The notes under the pieces were generated by a model. That model made no database searches. It was given only the letters and a program-made list of their open reading frames with translations, and was not told the DNA's origin. A program made the translations under genes and the position numbers. Of a stretch of DNA of 41,574 nucleotides, positions 26,041 to 34,409 are shown piece by piece. Location of the stretch: contig NZ_JALXFV010000004.1 in NCBI RefSeq assembly GCF_023699475.1, positions 43,256 through 84,829 of the forward strand. The letters run 5' to 3'. The number at the start of each line of letters is the position of its first letter. Positions within the stretch are counted from its first letter, which is position 1. Origin of the DNA: Halomarina rubra. GTDB taxonomy: Archaea > Halobacteriota > Halobacteria > Halobacteriales > Haloarculaceae.

Positions 26041-26190
26041 AGTCGTACCGCGAACGAGCGACAGCGGGTGAGCGGCCTCTTTATCACCGGAAACCGAAGG
26101 TTTCCGGCTGTTGACCAGAACGCTTCGCGTTCTGGTGATAGCGTAGCGTTTTCGAGGAGTGGTGCGCGGAGCGCACCCGACGACGAGAAA
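26041..26190. repeat. Intergenic hairpin cluster between esterase and paralog B
   Basis: Contains a GCGAACGAGCGACAGC tract and three triloop hairpins: 26087-26107 (9-bp stem, GAA), 26115-26135 (9-bp stem, TTC) and 26161-26177 (7-bp stem, GGA). The middle one is the exact reverse complement of the hairpin at 19503-19523. The region lies between convergent genes, so a bidirectional terminator is a reasonable reading. Confidence 0.6.
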
Positions 26191-26194
26191 GCTA

Positions 26195-27163
26195 CTACAT
26201 GTAGCCGAGGTCGCGCAGGCGCTCCATCAGGTCCTCTTTGTCTTGGGCGCGGCCTGCGCGCTCGGTGGTGCCTTCGAGGTCCTGCAGCCACGCGGGTTCC
26301 TCGGCGGACTTGTCGGTCGACACTTCACTCCCCAGCGAGCGGAAGCCGGCGAAGTACTTCGGGCTGACCGGGATGTCCTCGTGGGAGAGGTCGTTCGGCA
26401 GGTCGTCGTAGTCCTGGGGGACGTGGCCTGCGGGGTAGTCCTCGACGGTCTCCGGGACGACGAAGTTCCAGAAGGCGTCCCAGACGGCACGCTCGTCGAA
26501 CTGGAGAATCGGTTGAACGCGGTCGTGGGGCGGGTAGACGTCCGGGTCGTGACGGGGACTGAAGAACGTCTCGTCGGCGCGCGCCTCCTGTTCGTCCCAG
26601 CGGATGCCCGAGAGGATGCCGTCGACGTCGTACTCTTCGAGCGCGTTGTTGAGCGCGACGGTCTTCAGCAGGTGGTTGCCGACGTACGTGTCGAGCAGGA
26701 ACGGGAAGCTGTCCTCCTCGTACTCGAGCAGGTTACGGACGTGGTGCTGGTTCTGCTCGTTGAGGTCGTCGATGGGAATGTCGTCGCCCGGCGTGAGGCC
26801 GTTGGCGTCGACGTACTCGCCGACGTCCGTGTTCTGGGCGTAGACGACGTCGAGGTCCCACTCCTCGGCCCAGTGGTCGACGAAGTCGTGGAGCTCGTCG
26901 AAGTGCTGGTAGTGGTCGATGAAGATAGCCGGGGGCATCTCCAGGTCGAACTTCTCGGCGACCTCCTTGACGAAGTAGAGGACGAGTGTCGAGTCCTTCC
27001 CACCGGTCCACATGATGGCGGGGTTCTCGTACTCCTCCAGACCGATGCGCGTGACGTCGATCGCCTTCTCGATCTTGTCCTCGAGGTTCGGGTAGTCCTC
27101 GGGGGTCTCGCCTTCGCCGTCGGTGTAGTCGACGTCCAGATAGTCGGGGAAGTCGTCTGCCAT
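26195..27163 (-). CDS. Cysteine-free PP-loop ATPase, CysH/CysD-like (paralog B)
   Basis: A 322-residue paralog of the 23672-24625 product, alike through almost the whole length including TGGKDS (53-58), IDHYQHFDEL, SGIRWDEQEARADETFF, PVSPKYFAGFRSLG and the C-terminal RLRDLGYM. The least similar part is the central segment at about residues 110-155. It too has no cysteine. The start ATG 27163 has a TTTA box (27191-27194 complement) ~29 bp upstream. The pair arose by duplication and now flanks the zinc-finger and esterase genes. Because the catalytic core of both is intact, two substrates or conditions are likely (inference). Confidence 0.83.
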   Translation of the reverse strand: MADDFPDYLDVDYTDGEGETPEDYPNLEDKIEKAIDVTRIGLEEYENPAIMWTGGKDSTLVLYFVKEVAEKFDLEMPPAIFIDHYQHFDELHDFVDHWAEEWDLDVVYAQNTDVGEYVDANGLTPGDDIPIDDLNEQNQHHVRNLLEYEEDSFPFLLDTYVGNHLLKTVALNNALEEYDVDGILSGIRWDEQEARADETFFSPRHDPDVYPPHDRVQPILQFDERAVWDAFWNFVVPETVEDYPAGHVPQDYDDLPNDLSHEDIPVSPKYFAGFRSLGSEVSTDKSAEEPAWLQDLEGTTERAGRAQDKEDLMERLRDLGYM

Positions 27164-27325
27164 CTCGTAATTACATATTATTACTTCCCATAAACCGCTT
27201 GTGGCCTCTCCCAGCGAGCGCGACAGTTTCGCAGCCGCTGCGAGGCGTTTGCGGGGTGCTGGCACGTCGCTCGTCGAGTGAAAGACCGGTCGCTCGGAGG
27301 GTGGTGACCGAAAGGGGTCGCAGGA

Positions 27326-27934
27326 TTAGCTGATGAACTTGTTGTCCCGCCAGTTGACGCCGTCGGCGGGACCGTTCTCGCGTGGGTCCTCGACGACTTC
27401 AAGGCGTGCAGCGCGCTCCTCGCCGTCGACGATGCGAGTCGCTTCGAGCGTGCCGTCGACAGCGGTGATGGCCGTCAGCGCGCCCTTCTCACACTCCAGG
27501 GCGAGGCGACAGAGCACCTCGAACATCGGGTACTGGAGCGCGGTGTTCTGGAGCACCGTCTCGCGGTCGCCTTTGAAGCAGGCGTACTCGACGAGTTCGG
27601 AGGGGCGCTCCATCTCCTCTTCTTGCTGGCCGAACGCGCCCCACTGCGGGCCGCCCGAGGGGCCGGTGTTGAACGGACCGGAGTTCTCCTCCTCGTCTTC
27701 GTCCTCGTCGAGGTAGATTCGGTTCTCCGTCACGCTGGCTTTGAGCTGTGCGGTCGGGGTGTACTTGCTGATGTTGTCCTCGGCAGCGACGGCGCTGACG
27801 ATGAGCGTGTTGTTCCGTCGAGTGATCTCGATGTCGGCGATCTCTGCGGGCAGGTCGGGGTCCTCGAAGAAATCGTGTACGTCTTCGAGTGGCAGTTCGA
27901 GCGTCGAGTGAAGGCTGTATACGTGGCTGGTCAT
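27326..27934 (-). CDS. Conserved haloarchaeal protein of unknown function
   Basis: A 202-residue acidic protein. Residues 1-70 resemble a small alpha/beta domain (MTSHVYSLHSTLELPLEDVHDFFEDPDL). A DEDEDEEEN stretch lies near 80, followed by a Gly/Pro-rich hinge (FNTGPSGGPQWGAFG), and a C-terminal ~90 residues with FKGDRETVLQNTALQYPMFEVLCRLA. No catalytic motif is recognised. ATG 27934 is preferred; the only good TATA box (AATATAAG, about 28013-28020 complement) is ~82 bp upstream, implying a ~55-nt 5' leader, unlike the leaderless neighbours. It is possibly a regulatory protein, but this is a guess. Confidence 0.7.
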   Translation of the reverse strand: MTSHVYSLHSTLELPLEDVHDFFEDPDLPAEIADIEITRRNNTLIVSAVAAEDNISKYTPTAQLKASVTENRIYLDEDEDEEENSGPFNTGPSGGPQWGAFGQQEEEMERPSELVEYACFKGDRETVLQNTALQYPMFEVLCRLALECEKGALTAITAVDGTLEATRIVDGEERAARLEVVEDPRENGPADGVNWRDNKFIS

Positions 27935-28055
27935 GGATGTATCGCAAGCTAACCGGGGGCGAGTCCCTCCCCGCGACCGGAACTGGTCATCTCCCTCTAG
28001 GGATTTGAGGCTTATATTTTCTGCCCTTTTTGTCACTCTTCGACAAGGGGTCGGG

Positions 28056-28397
28056 TTACGCGTTCAAGGTCGCGCTGAGTTCGCCACGTTCGTCGAGTTC
28101 CGCGAGAATGTCGCTCCCGCCGACGAACTCGCCGTCGACGTACGTCTGTGGGATGGTCTCCCAGCCACTCTGCTCGTCGAGCGCCGCCCGGTAGTAGTCG
28201 AGTGCCTCCAGCACGTCCACCGTCGCCACGTCCTCGCGGTGTTGTTGGATGAGACCGAGCGCGCGTCGCGAGTAGCCACACTGGGGCATCAGCGGCGTCC
28301 CCTTCATGAACAGGACGACGTCGTTCTCGGCGATGGTCGACTCGACGGTCTCGCGAACCTCCTCTTCGCTGAGCGACGGCGTGGGGTCGAAACTCAT
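28056..28397 (-). CDS. Monothiol (CGFS-type) glutaredoxin, CGYS variant
   Basis: A 113-residue glutaredoxin of the monothiol class used in Fe-S cluster transfer. It has the VVLFMKGTPLMPQCGYS block with the active-site C40, giving CGYS in place of the canonical CGFS. The WETIPQTYVDGEFVGGSDIL segment (~75-95) carries the conserved TIPQxYVxG and GGSD glutathione-binding features. The start ATG 28397 has a TTT box ~27 bp upstream. It is divergent from a thioredoxin-reductase-like gene 169 bp away, suggesting a shared redox theme. Confidence 0.88.
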   Translation of the reverse strand: MSFDPTPSLSEEEVRETVESTIAENDVVLFMKGTPLMPQCGYSRRALGLIQQHREDVATVDVLEALDYYRAALDEQSGWETIPQTYVDGEFVGGSDILAELDERGELSATLNA

Positions 28398-28537
28398 ACA
28401 CGAAGATTCGTCGCCGCGTGGAAACCCCTTTCGCCAGCACCCCGACAGCCTCAACCGACCGGTCGACGGGTCCGGTGACTGGCCGGCCCTACGACGTGGC
28501 GCGCGGTGGTGCGAGGAGCGCACGCCCGACTAATCCG

Positions 28538-28541
28538 TTAT
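28538..28541 (+). promoter_or_regulatory. TATA-like box of the TrxR-like gene
   Basis: TTAT in CGTTATGTG, centred 27 bp before ATG 28567. It supports that start over ATG 28540, which lies in the box itself. Confidence 0.45.
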
Positions 28542-28566
28542 GTGTCCGGCCCTCGAAGACCGTCCA

Positions 28567-29598
28567 ATGACCGACGAGTATCAGGTGACGGTAGTCGGCG
28601 GCGGCCCGGCGGGACTGACGACGGCGCTCTACACGACGCGACTCGGCCACGACACCGTGGTCGTCAACCGCGGTGGCGGGCGCGCGGCGATGATGCTCGA
28701 CACTCACAACGTCATCGGCGTGCCCGAGGACGTCAGCGGCAACGAGTTCCTCCAGACCGCCGTCGAGCAGATTCAGGGCTACGGCGCGGACTACGTCCGG
28801 GACACCGTCACGGACGTCGAGCGAACCGACGACGGCCGGTTCCGCGTCACCGCTGGCGACACCGAGGTGCTGACCGACCACGTCGTCCTCTCGACGGGGT
28901 TCAACGACGTGCGCCCGGACCCGCCCCTGCCGCGGACTGGTCGTGGCCTCCACTGGTGTCTCCACTGTGACGCCTACATGTTCGTCGACCAGCCGGTGTT
29001 CGTGATGGGCACCGGGGACGCCGCGGCGACGGTCGCGATGATCATGCTCAACTTCACCGACGAGGTCGACCTGCTCACTCGCGGCGACGAACCGGAGTGG
29101 AGCGAGGAGAAAGGGAGACAGCTCGACGCCCACCCCGTCGACGTGATCCACGAGGACGTCGACTCCATCGAGAAGGGCGAGGACGGCTGGCTCGAAGCGT
29201 TCGTCTTCGAGGACGGCACTCGACGCGAGTACCGCGGTGGCTTCCCGATGTACGGGTCGAACTACAACAACTCGCTCGCGACCGCCCTCGGCGTCGAACT
29301 GAACGACGACGGCACCGTCGCCGTCGACGACCACGGCCGGACGAGCGTCGAGGGCGTCTCGGCGGTCGGTGACCTCACGCCCGGCCACAACCAGATTCCA
29401 GTCGCGATGGGCGAGGGTGCGAAGGCGGGCATCGGTATCCACTACCGCCTGCGGAAGTACCCACGCTCGCTGGAGGAAATCGAGTCCGATGGCGAGGTGA
29501 CCGAGACGGACGTCCCCGGACTCTCCGAGCGCATGCGCGAGCGCGCGAACGAGCACAACGCCGACGCGCCCGCGCCAGCCACGGCCGACGACGACTGA
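28567..29598 (+). CDS. Thioredoxin-reductase-like FAD/NAD(P) oxidoreductase
   Basis: A 343-residue flavoprotein. GGGPAGL at residues 11-17 binds FAD, the redox pair is C131-LH-C134 (CLHC instead of the common CATC), MGTGDAAA near 148-154 is the NAD(P)H Rossmann motif, and SAVGDLTPGHNQIPVAMGEGA near 275 is the second FAD motif. The C-terminal tail is acidic and alanine-rich. It probably reduces a thioredoxin or glutaredoxin-like partner. An LH dipeptide between the cysteines may shift the redox potential or substrate (inference). It is divergent from the glutaredoxin gene. Confidence 0.87.
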   Translation: MTDEYQVTVVGGGPAGLTTALYTTRLGHDTVVVNRGGGRAAMMLDTHNVIGVPEDVSGNEFLQTAVEQIQGYGADYVRDTVTDVERTDDGRFRVTAGDTEVLTDHVVLSTGFNDVRPDPPLPRTGRGLHWCLHCDAYMFVDQPVFVMGTGDAAATVAMIMLNFTDEVDLLTRGDEPEWSEEKGRQLDAHPVDVIHEDVDSIEKGEDGWLEAFVFEDGTRREYRGGFPMYGSNYNNSLATALGVELNDDGTVAVDDHGRTSVEGVSAVGDLTPGHNQIPVAMGEGAKAGIGIHYRLRKYPRSLEEIESDGEVTETDVPGLSERMRERANEHNADAPAPATADDD

Positions 29599-29613
29599 AG
29601 CGGGTATCGTCGG

Positions 29614-30696
29614 CTACTGACTGGTGACTGGCTCTTTGACTTCCCAGCCGTCGTCGGTCTGTCGAACGCTTCCATCAGCCATCCGCTCGCCGAGTTCGCC
29701 GAGCGTCATGAACCGAACCTCTCCCGAGGCCTTGACGTACTGGATGAACGCCTGGAGCTCCGAGAGACGCTCGTCCGTGTCGAAGAACTGGTAGTGGAGC
29801 ATCTGGATGTAGAGGCCGTCGTCTTCGACTGCCCAGTCGTAGCGTTGTTCGAGCGTTTCCTGATTGTAGAATGCCCCGGTCGTCCAGTTCGCCACGAAGC
29901 CACCGTTGTTCGGCGCATGGAGGATGCCGTCGCGCTCGAACAGCCCGGTTTCGTTGTAGTAGTCGTTGGTGAACAGACTCCCACCGGAGACGATACTGTA
30001 ATCAGCGTCGCGGAGTGCATCGACAGTCGCCTTGTCGTACGTGTCCATTGGGGGCACGAATGCGGTCGGTCGCTCGCCGACACACTCGGTCAGCGTTCGC
30101 GTCCCGCTCTCGATGTACGCTCGTTGCTGGTCCGGGTCCAGACCGCCGAACTCGCTCCCACCGTGGAACGCGGTCCGTCGCTCGTGGGTGTAGCCGTGCA
30201 GCGAGACCTCGAACAGCTCTGGGTGCGCACGCTGGTTCGCACGGAGGTACGCACAGAGGTCGCTCTCCAGAATCGTACTCGTCTCACCGACCTGTGGGAT
30301 GACGCCGAGCGTGACCGGGACGCCCTCCTCGATGAACACCTGGTCGACGGCTCGCATCGTCTCCGGTCGGTAGTACGGCTGGATGTCGTCGTTCCGGAAG
30401 ACGACGATAGCGTCGTACTCGGTCCAGGTCGTGGACTGGGATGGCTCTCCTGCAATCGCGGTGGGACTGCTGAGTGCGTCACTGTCGCCGGCGAGCGGAC
30501 CGCCGCTACTCGGGCCGGCCTCTGTCTCGACGAAGCCAAACGGACTGGCGAGTGCTCCGGTCGCGACGCTAGCGAGGACGATGATGAGCGCCACACCGAC
30601 GCTGCTCCAGACGACTGCTCGCCCAGTCGACCAACTCCCCCAATCGGGCTGGGTCTCGGCGCGTTCTTCCCCGGATGGTGACTGCTCGGCACTCAT
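29614..30696 (-). CDS. Membrane-anchored polysaccharide deacetylase (NodB fold)
   Basis: A 360-residue protein. Residues 28-50 (AVVWSSVGVALIIVLASVATGA) are a single N-terminal membrane anchor, then a Ser/Gly-rich linker to ~90. The catalytic domain has RNDDI with D103 and D104, and SLHGYTHE with H167 and H171, i.e. the Asp-His-His metal site. VPPMDTYD (~225) is the conserved proline-rich block, and MLHYQFFDTD the late histidine region. It would N-deacetylate a surface glycan. It is in the same direction as the glycosyltransferase upstream, 161 bp away, consistent with an exopolysaccharide operon like those for poly-N-acetylglucosamine, although the polymer is not proven. Confidence 0.85.
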   Translation of the reverse strand: MSAEQSPSGEERAETQPDWGSWSTGRAVVWSSVGVALIIVLASVATGALASPFGFVETEAGPSSGGPLAGDSDALSSPTAIAGEPSQSTTWTEYDAIVVFRNDDIQPYYRPETMRAVDQVFIEEGVPVTLGVIPQVGETSTILESDLCAYLRANQRAHPELFEVSLHGYTHERRTAFHGGSEFGGLDPDQQRAYIESGTRTLTECVGERPTAFVPPMDTYDKATVDALRDADYSIVSGGSLFTNDYYNETGLFERDGILHAPNNGGFVANWTTGAFYNQETLEQRYDWAVEDDGLYIQMLHYQFFDTDERLSELQAFIQYVKASGEVRFMTLGELGERMADGSVRQTDDGWEVKEPVTSQ

Positions 30697-30799
30697 TACA
30701 CCCGAATAGCCCTACAGGCTCATTGTTAGTCATAGATGAGGGACATTTAATGAGTGGTGAGATTCGTTTCGTCGAACTGTTTTACACAGATGCGAGGAG

Positions 30800-30830
30800 G
30801 AAGCTCACGGCGTTAGCCGTGGGAGGAATT
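30800..30830 (+). repeat. IS200/IS605-like end hairpin
   Basis: CACGGC-GTTA-GCCGTG (30806-30821) followed by GGAGG is the hairpin style typical of right ends of haloarchaeal IS200/IS605 elements. No transposase gene adjoins it, so it is a solo end or remnant in the interval between the deacetylase and glycosyltransferase genes. Confidence 0.4.
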
Positions 30831-30857
30831 CGATGAGGGTCGTCGTTCGTCGAGTCC

Positions 30858-32594
30858 TCAGACCCGTTCGGCGACAGGGTCCTGTGCCAACCGCTTCACG
30901 TTTGCCCACTTGCGGTCGTGACTCGATAGCGTGTACGCGATGCTGACCGCAATGACGACTGCTTGGAACAGCGGGTAGGCGACAACGAGGGGTATCGCAT
31001 ACGGGACAAGCCGGAGGCTTTCGCCTTCGAGGCGAATCGCGAGTGTCGCCAGGAACGTTCCGACGAGGGCGAAGTATGTCACCATACCCGCGACGGTCTC
31101 GAGGTTGCCAGTGAGGACACTGAGGCCGACCGCGATGGTGACACCAACGGCGACGACTGGTGCCAGAAGCATCGTTCCAAGCCGGAACGGAAAGACGAGT
31201 CGGTGGAGATAGCGAGAGGCATCGCTAGCGAATACATCGGCGTGTTTCTGGAGCACTTCGAGGTTGCCGCGGTTCCAGCGGACACGCTGCCGGTAGAGGT
31301 CACGCCAGGAGTACGGCGCTTCTGTCCAGACGCGTGCCGAGGAGTGTCTGATCGTCCAGCCCGCTTTCAGGAGTTTGATAGTGACGTCGAAGTCCTCGGT
31401 GAGGGTGTCGTTGTCGTAGCCGCCGACCTCGAGAAGTGCTTCACGTCGGAACGCACCGAGACAGCCGGGAACGACCGGGATTGCGCTGAAGTAATCGAAC
31501 GCTCGCCGGTATGTGTTGATACCGAGGACGTATTCGAGGGTTTGGAGCCGGCTGACACTGTTCTGCCGGTTGACGACGCGGACGTCACTAGCGATGCCAC
31601 CGACTCGCGAGTCGGTACCAAAGGAGGTGACGATGCGCGCCAGTGCACTCGGTTCAACGAAGCTGTCGGCGTCGATGATGATGACGATCTCACCCGTGGT
31701 CGCCTCGAGGCCGTAGTTGAGTGCTGCGTGTTTGCCACTGTTGGGTCTCGTGTGGACCCGTGCTGCGGTCCCTGCGTGCTCACGTGCCTCCGTGAGCGTG
31801 CCATCGGTACTCCCATCGTCGACGACCAGCACGTCGAGTTTCTCACTGGGGTACTCCGAGGCGAGGATGTGGTCGATACACCGTCCGACGTATCCTTCCT
31901 CATTGTATGCCGGGACGATGACGCTCACCGTTGGGAGTGATGTCTCCGAGTATGCATCATCAGTCGTGGTATAGCGCTGGTAGACTGCGAGTGGGACGAC
32001 GAACCAGACGTAGACGAAGAACACGACGAACGCCGCGAGGAACAGCGGGGAGCCTGCCTCTCCAGTCCAGAGCCCTGCCAGAGTTGACCCCGCTAACGCC
32101 CCCGCGATGAGCGTCACTATCCAGAGCGTGAGTGAAACGGGTTCTAGTCGATGACCGACAGCGCTTGCTCCCGTGGTGATGAACACCGATGCCGAGACGC
32201 CCACCACGATTGAGAAGAACATTGTCTCCAGATTCAGGCTGGACGTCAGCCAGAGTACGGTGGTGATGCCGGCCGTGATGAAGCCGGCCATCCAGAGCCT
32301 CGGCCGAACGGTCACTCGAACGCCGAACAGTCGGTCGAACACGGTTGGCCATCGCTTCGAGGCGAGAAGCGTCATGCCCACCACTGCCGTGAGGATGCCA
32401 CACCCAAGCAACACCCACAGCGGCACGAACGTGACGCCGACGACCAGCGAGACAAGCAAGAAAAGCCCACAGAGGAGCACGTTTGCGTTGATGGACCGAA
32501 CTGCCGCGGTGCTCACCGGAGACACTCCTGAGTCCTGTGAGGGTCTTCGTGGCCTAGGTGGCTGTCTCGACCGGTCTCGACCGACTCGCGACAC
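30858..32594 (-). CDS. Processive family-2 glycosyltransferase (PgaC/hyaluronan-synthase type)
   Basis: A 578-residue membrane glycosyltransferase. About five N-terminal helices (35-205) precede the GT-A domain at ~220-450, with VVDDGS (D259-D260), IIDADS (D308-D310), TEDFDVTIKL (399-408) and QRVRW (436-440), the D, DxD, TED and QxxRW set of processive synthases. About three C-terminal helices (470-555) follow. Such enzymes polymerise and export a beta-linked polymer. The start GTG 32594 is the longest, with no ATG in the frame; GTG 32516 is an alternative that skips the Arg/Pro-rich tail. The downstream deacetylase and the divergent GH26-type hydrolase complete a surface polysaccharide locus. 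Confidence 0.88.
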   Translation of the reverse strand: MSRVGRDRSRQPPRPRRPSQDSGVSPVSTAAVRSINANVLLCGLFLLVSLVVGVTFVPLWVLLGCGILTAVVGMTLLASKRWPTVFDRLFGVRVTVRPRLWMAGFITAGITTVLWLTSSLNLETMFFSIVVGVSASVFITTGASAVGHRLEPVSLTLWIVTLIAGALAGSTLAGLWTGEAGSPLFLAAFVVFFVYVWFVVPLAVYQRYTTTDDAYSETSLPTVSVIVPAYNEEGYVGRCIDHILASEYPSEKLDVLVVDDGSTDGTLTEAREHAGTAARVHTRPNSGKHAALNYGLEATTGEIVIIIDADSFVEPSALARIVTSFGTDSRVGGIASDVRVVNRQNSVSRLQTLEYVLGINTYRRAFDYFSAIPVVPGCLGAFRREALLEVGGYDNDTLTEDFDVTIKLLKAGWTIRHSSARVWTEAPYSWRDLYRQRVRWNRGNLEVLQKHADVFASDASRYLHRLVFPFRLGTMLLAPVVAVGVTIAVGLSVLTGNLETVAGMVTYFALVGTFLATLAIRLEGESLRLVPYAIPLVVAYPLFQAVVIAVSIAYTLSSHDRKWANVKRLAQDPVAERV

Positions 32595-32873
32595 GTGTCG
32601 TCATTCGATTTCACACCATCGGAGGGTCCATTCCACGCACGACCGTCCGAACACGACTGTATCTCCGCCATTACTGTACTGTCGATATTACTGTTGGGGC
32701 TTTGTTATTTACAGTATGAATGTACCAAAATTGCTCATTTAATCCGTTGCAGTACTCGAGTTCGAAAATATCTGGGTTGCAGGCCGTTTAACGACTCATT
32801 CTAGCGTTTGCTGATTCGAAGTTTCAGCGGCCACTGCCCCTATAACAATCATCTTTCAGTCACTACAGTGTGT
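32595..32873. promoter_or_regulatory. AT-rich divergent promoter region
   Basis: This 279-bp AT-rich region, distinctly poorer in GC than the first 19 kb, separates the divergent glycosyltransferase and GH26 genes. A TATAA box (32841-32845) lies ~31 bp before ATG 32874. Several AT-rich boxes around 32690-32740 could serve the glycosyltransferase. No gene is seen in it. Confidence 0.45.
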
Positions 32874-34106
32874 ATGAATCGTCGGACCTTTCTCGGTCTC
32901 AGTGGTGGGGCGGTGGGGGTCTTCCTTGGTGGTGCACAACTGTACAACACCATCGCTCGACGCACAGCCAGCGACGACTCCGACCCTATTGGAGAATCGC
33001 TCTCCTCTGGGTCGCCAACGTCGACGCCAACGACCACCGAGGTGCCGTCGACTGACACCTTGATGTCCGAATCGACACCGCAGTCGTTCGAGACGCGCTC
33101 GGGCCACCTGTTGCTCGGTGTGACGCCACAGGACGGCACCTTCACCCGGCTCGCTGCCCTCGAACGATGGCAAGGTCGAGAGAACGCCGTCGTCGGTGTC
33201 TTCGCCGATGTCGGTCTCTCTGCGGACGAACTCCTGACGTTTGGTGAATCGGTGTTGACCCCGATCTGGGAGCACGGGAGTATCCCGCACGTCATTTGGC
33301 AACCGTTCGTGGATGGTCGTGAGGGGACGCCTGCGAGGGTTCCCCAGGACATCGCCGAGGGGACCCACGACCGCCTGTTCGAGCGGTGGGCCGACGTGTT
33401 CGACCGATGGCTCCGCCCACGCGAGGGTACCGAGCGTCGACTCTACCTGAATTTCGCCCCCGAGATGAACGGCGATTGGGTGCCGTGGGACGCCTCAGGC
33501 GGTGAGACGACACCCGCTGATTACGTCCAGATGTACCGACGAGTCCATGACATCGTGATGGCGACAGGACTGACCAACAATCACGTCCAGTGGGTCTGGA
33601 CGGTCAATCACGTCGGCCGCGGTTCGTGGTCGTTCGAGGAGTTCTATCCCGGCGATGATTACGTCGATTGGTGTGGCATCCACGGCTACAACTGGTCGAA
33701 GTGGGGTGGGTGGATCGCTCCCGAGCACCTCTACGGCGCTGCTCTGACCGCTATTCGAGGCGTGAGCTCGAAGCCGGTCGTAATCTCCGAATACGGCTCG
33801 TCTTCACATCTCGACGGAACTACCGATGTCGTCAAGAAAGGCCAGTGGATTCGCGAGGCGTTCGCGTACTTCGAGGCAGAGGACATTCGGATGGCGCTGT
33901 GGTTCAACTACGAGAAAGAAACCGACTGGGCGATTTTTGGGGGCGCTCGGGGAACGGAGACGGTCCGTGACGGTTCACGAACGTATAACGCCTACCGCGA
34001 GTACCGCAACGCGGTGTCCAGTCCGGGAGTCCTGGCTGCGTATCCTGACCACCCACGGCGACTCACCGACGAGGAGTTCCGCGGTGCGTTCGGCTCAGAC
34101 CTTTGA
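32874..34106 (+). CDS. Secreted GH26-type glycoside hydrolase
   Basis: A 410-residue exported protein. A Tat-type signal (MNRRTFLGLSGGAVGVFLGG) and Ser/Thr-rich linker (~30-75) precede a TIM-barrel domain. LYLNFAPEMNGDWVPW has the acid/base E198 in the H/P-EMNG context of GH26, and PVVISEYGSS has the nucleophile E306. Trp-rich loops (WVWTVNHVG, HGYNWSKWGGW) match mannanase/lichenase-type GH26. It would cut or remodel a beta-1,4-linked glycan. It is divergent from the glycosyltransferase, so it may act on the same polymer. Substrate assignment within GH26 is open. Confidence 0.85.
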   Translation: MNRRTFLGLSGGAVGVFLGGAQLYNTIARRTASDDSDPIGESLSSGSPTSTPTTTEVPSTDTLMSESTPQSFETRSGHLLLGVTPQDGTFTRLAALERWQGRENAVVGVFADVGLSADELLTFGESVLTPIWEHGSIPHVIWQPFVDGREGTPARVPQDIAEGTHDRLFERWADVFDRWLRPREGTERRLYLNFAPEMNGDWVPWDASGGETTPADYVQMYRRVHDIVMATGLTNNHVQWVWTVNHVGRGSWSFEEFYPGDDYVDWCGIHGYNWSKWGGWIAPEHLYGAALTAIRGVSSKPVVISEYGSSSHLDGTTDVVKKGQWIREAFAYFEAEDIRMALWFNYEKETDWAIFGGARGTETVRDGSRTYNAYREYRNAVSSPGVLAAYPDHPRRLTDEEFRGAFGSDL

Positions 34107-34149
34107 AAACGTGATTGTAGTCGCTGAAAAATTGGCTCCCCGATTTGGA

Positions 34150-34323
34150 TCAGCCACCCTGTCGCCATCCACACTGCCCACATCTGGTTGGGACTTCCTC
34201 ACCGTTCGGTGTGACAGTGACGCTGATTCGGTAGCTCCCACACTCCGGACACTTCGCCGGCTCTACTTCCATAGTGCCCCCCTCATCTGTCTCTCTGAAT
34301 GAATTATTTGTGACGTTTGTCAT
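34150..34323 (-). CDS. Zinc-ribbon small protein
   Basis: A 57-residue protein with a CPECGSYRI and TRCGQCGW pair, i.e. two CxxC knuckles ~18 residues apart, a rubredoxin/zinc-ribbon fold. The N-terminus (MTNVTNNSFRETDEGG) is polar. ATG 34323 is taken as start; ATG 34272 would leave just the ribbon. Such haloarchaeal proteins are common and may bind nucleic acid or protein. It is in the low-GC accessory region, 43 bp from the convergent GH26 gene. Confidence 0.65.
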   Translation of the reverse strand: MTNVTNNSFRETDEGGTMEVEPAKCPECGSYRISVTVTPNGEEVPTRCGQCGWRQGG

Positions 34324-34409
34324 AATGATAACCCATTGTTTTGTTAGCAATTCTTGTGTATCCGAGTATCGGGGGTGCAGAAGGTGGCTCACTTCGACGC
34401 AAGGATCGT

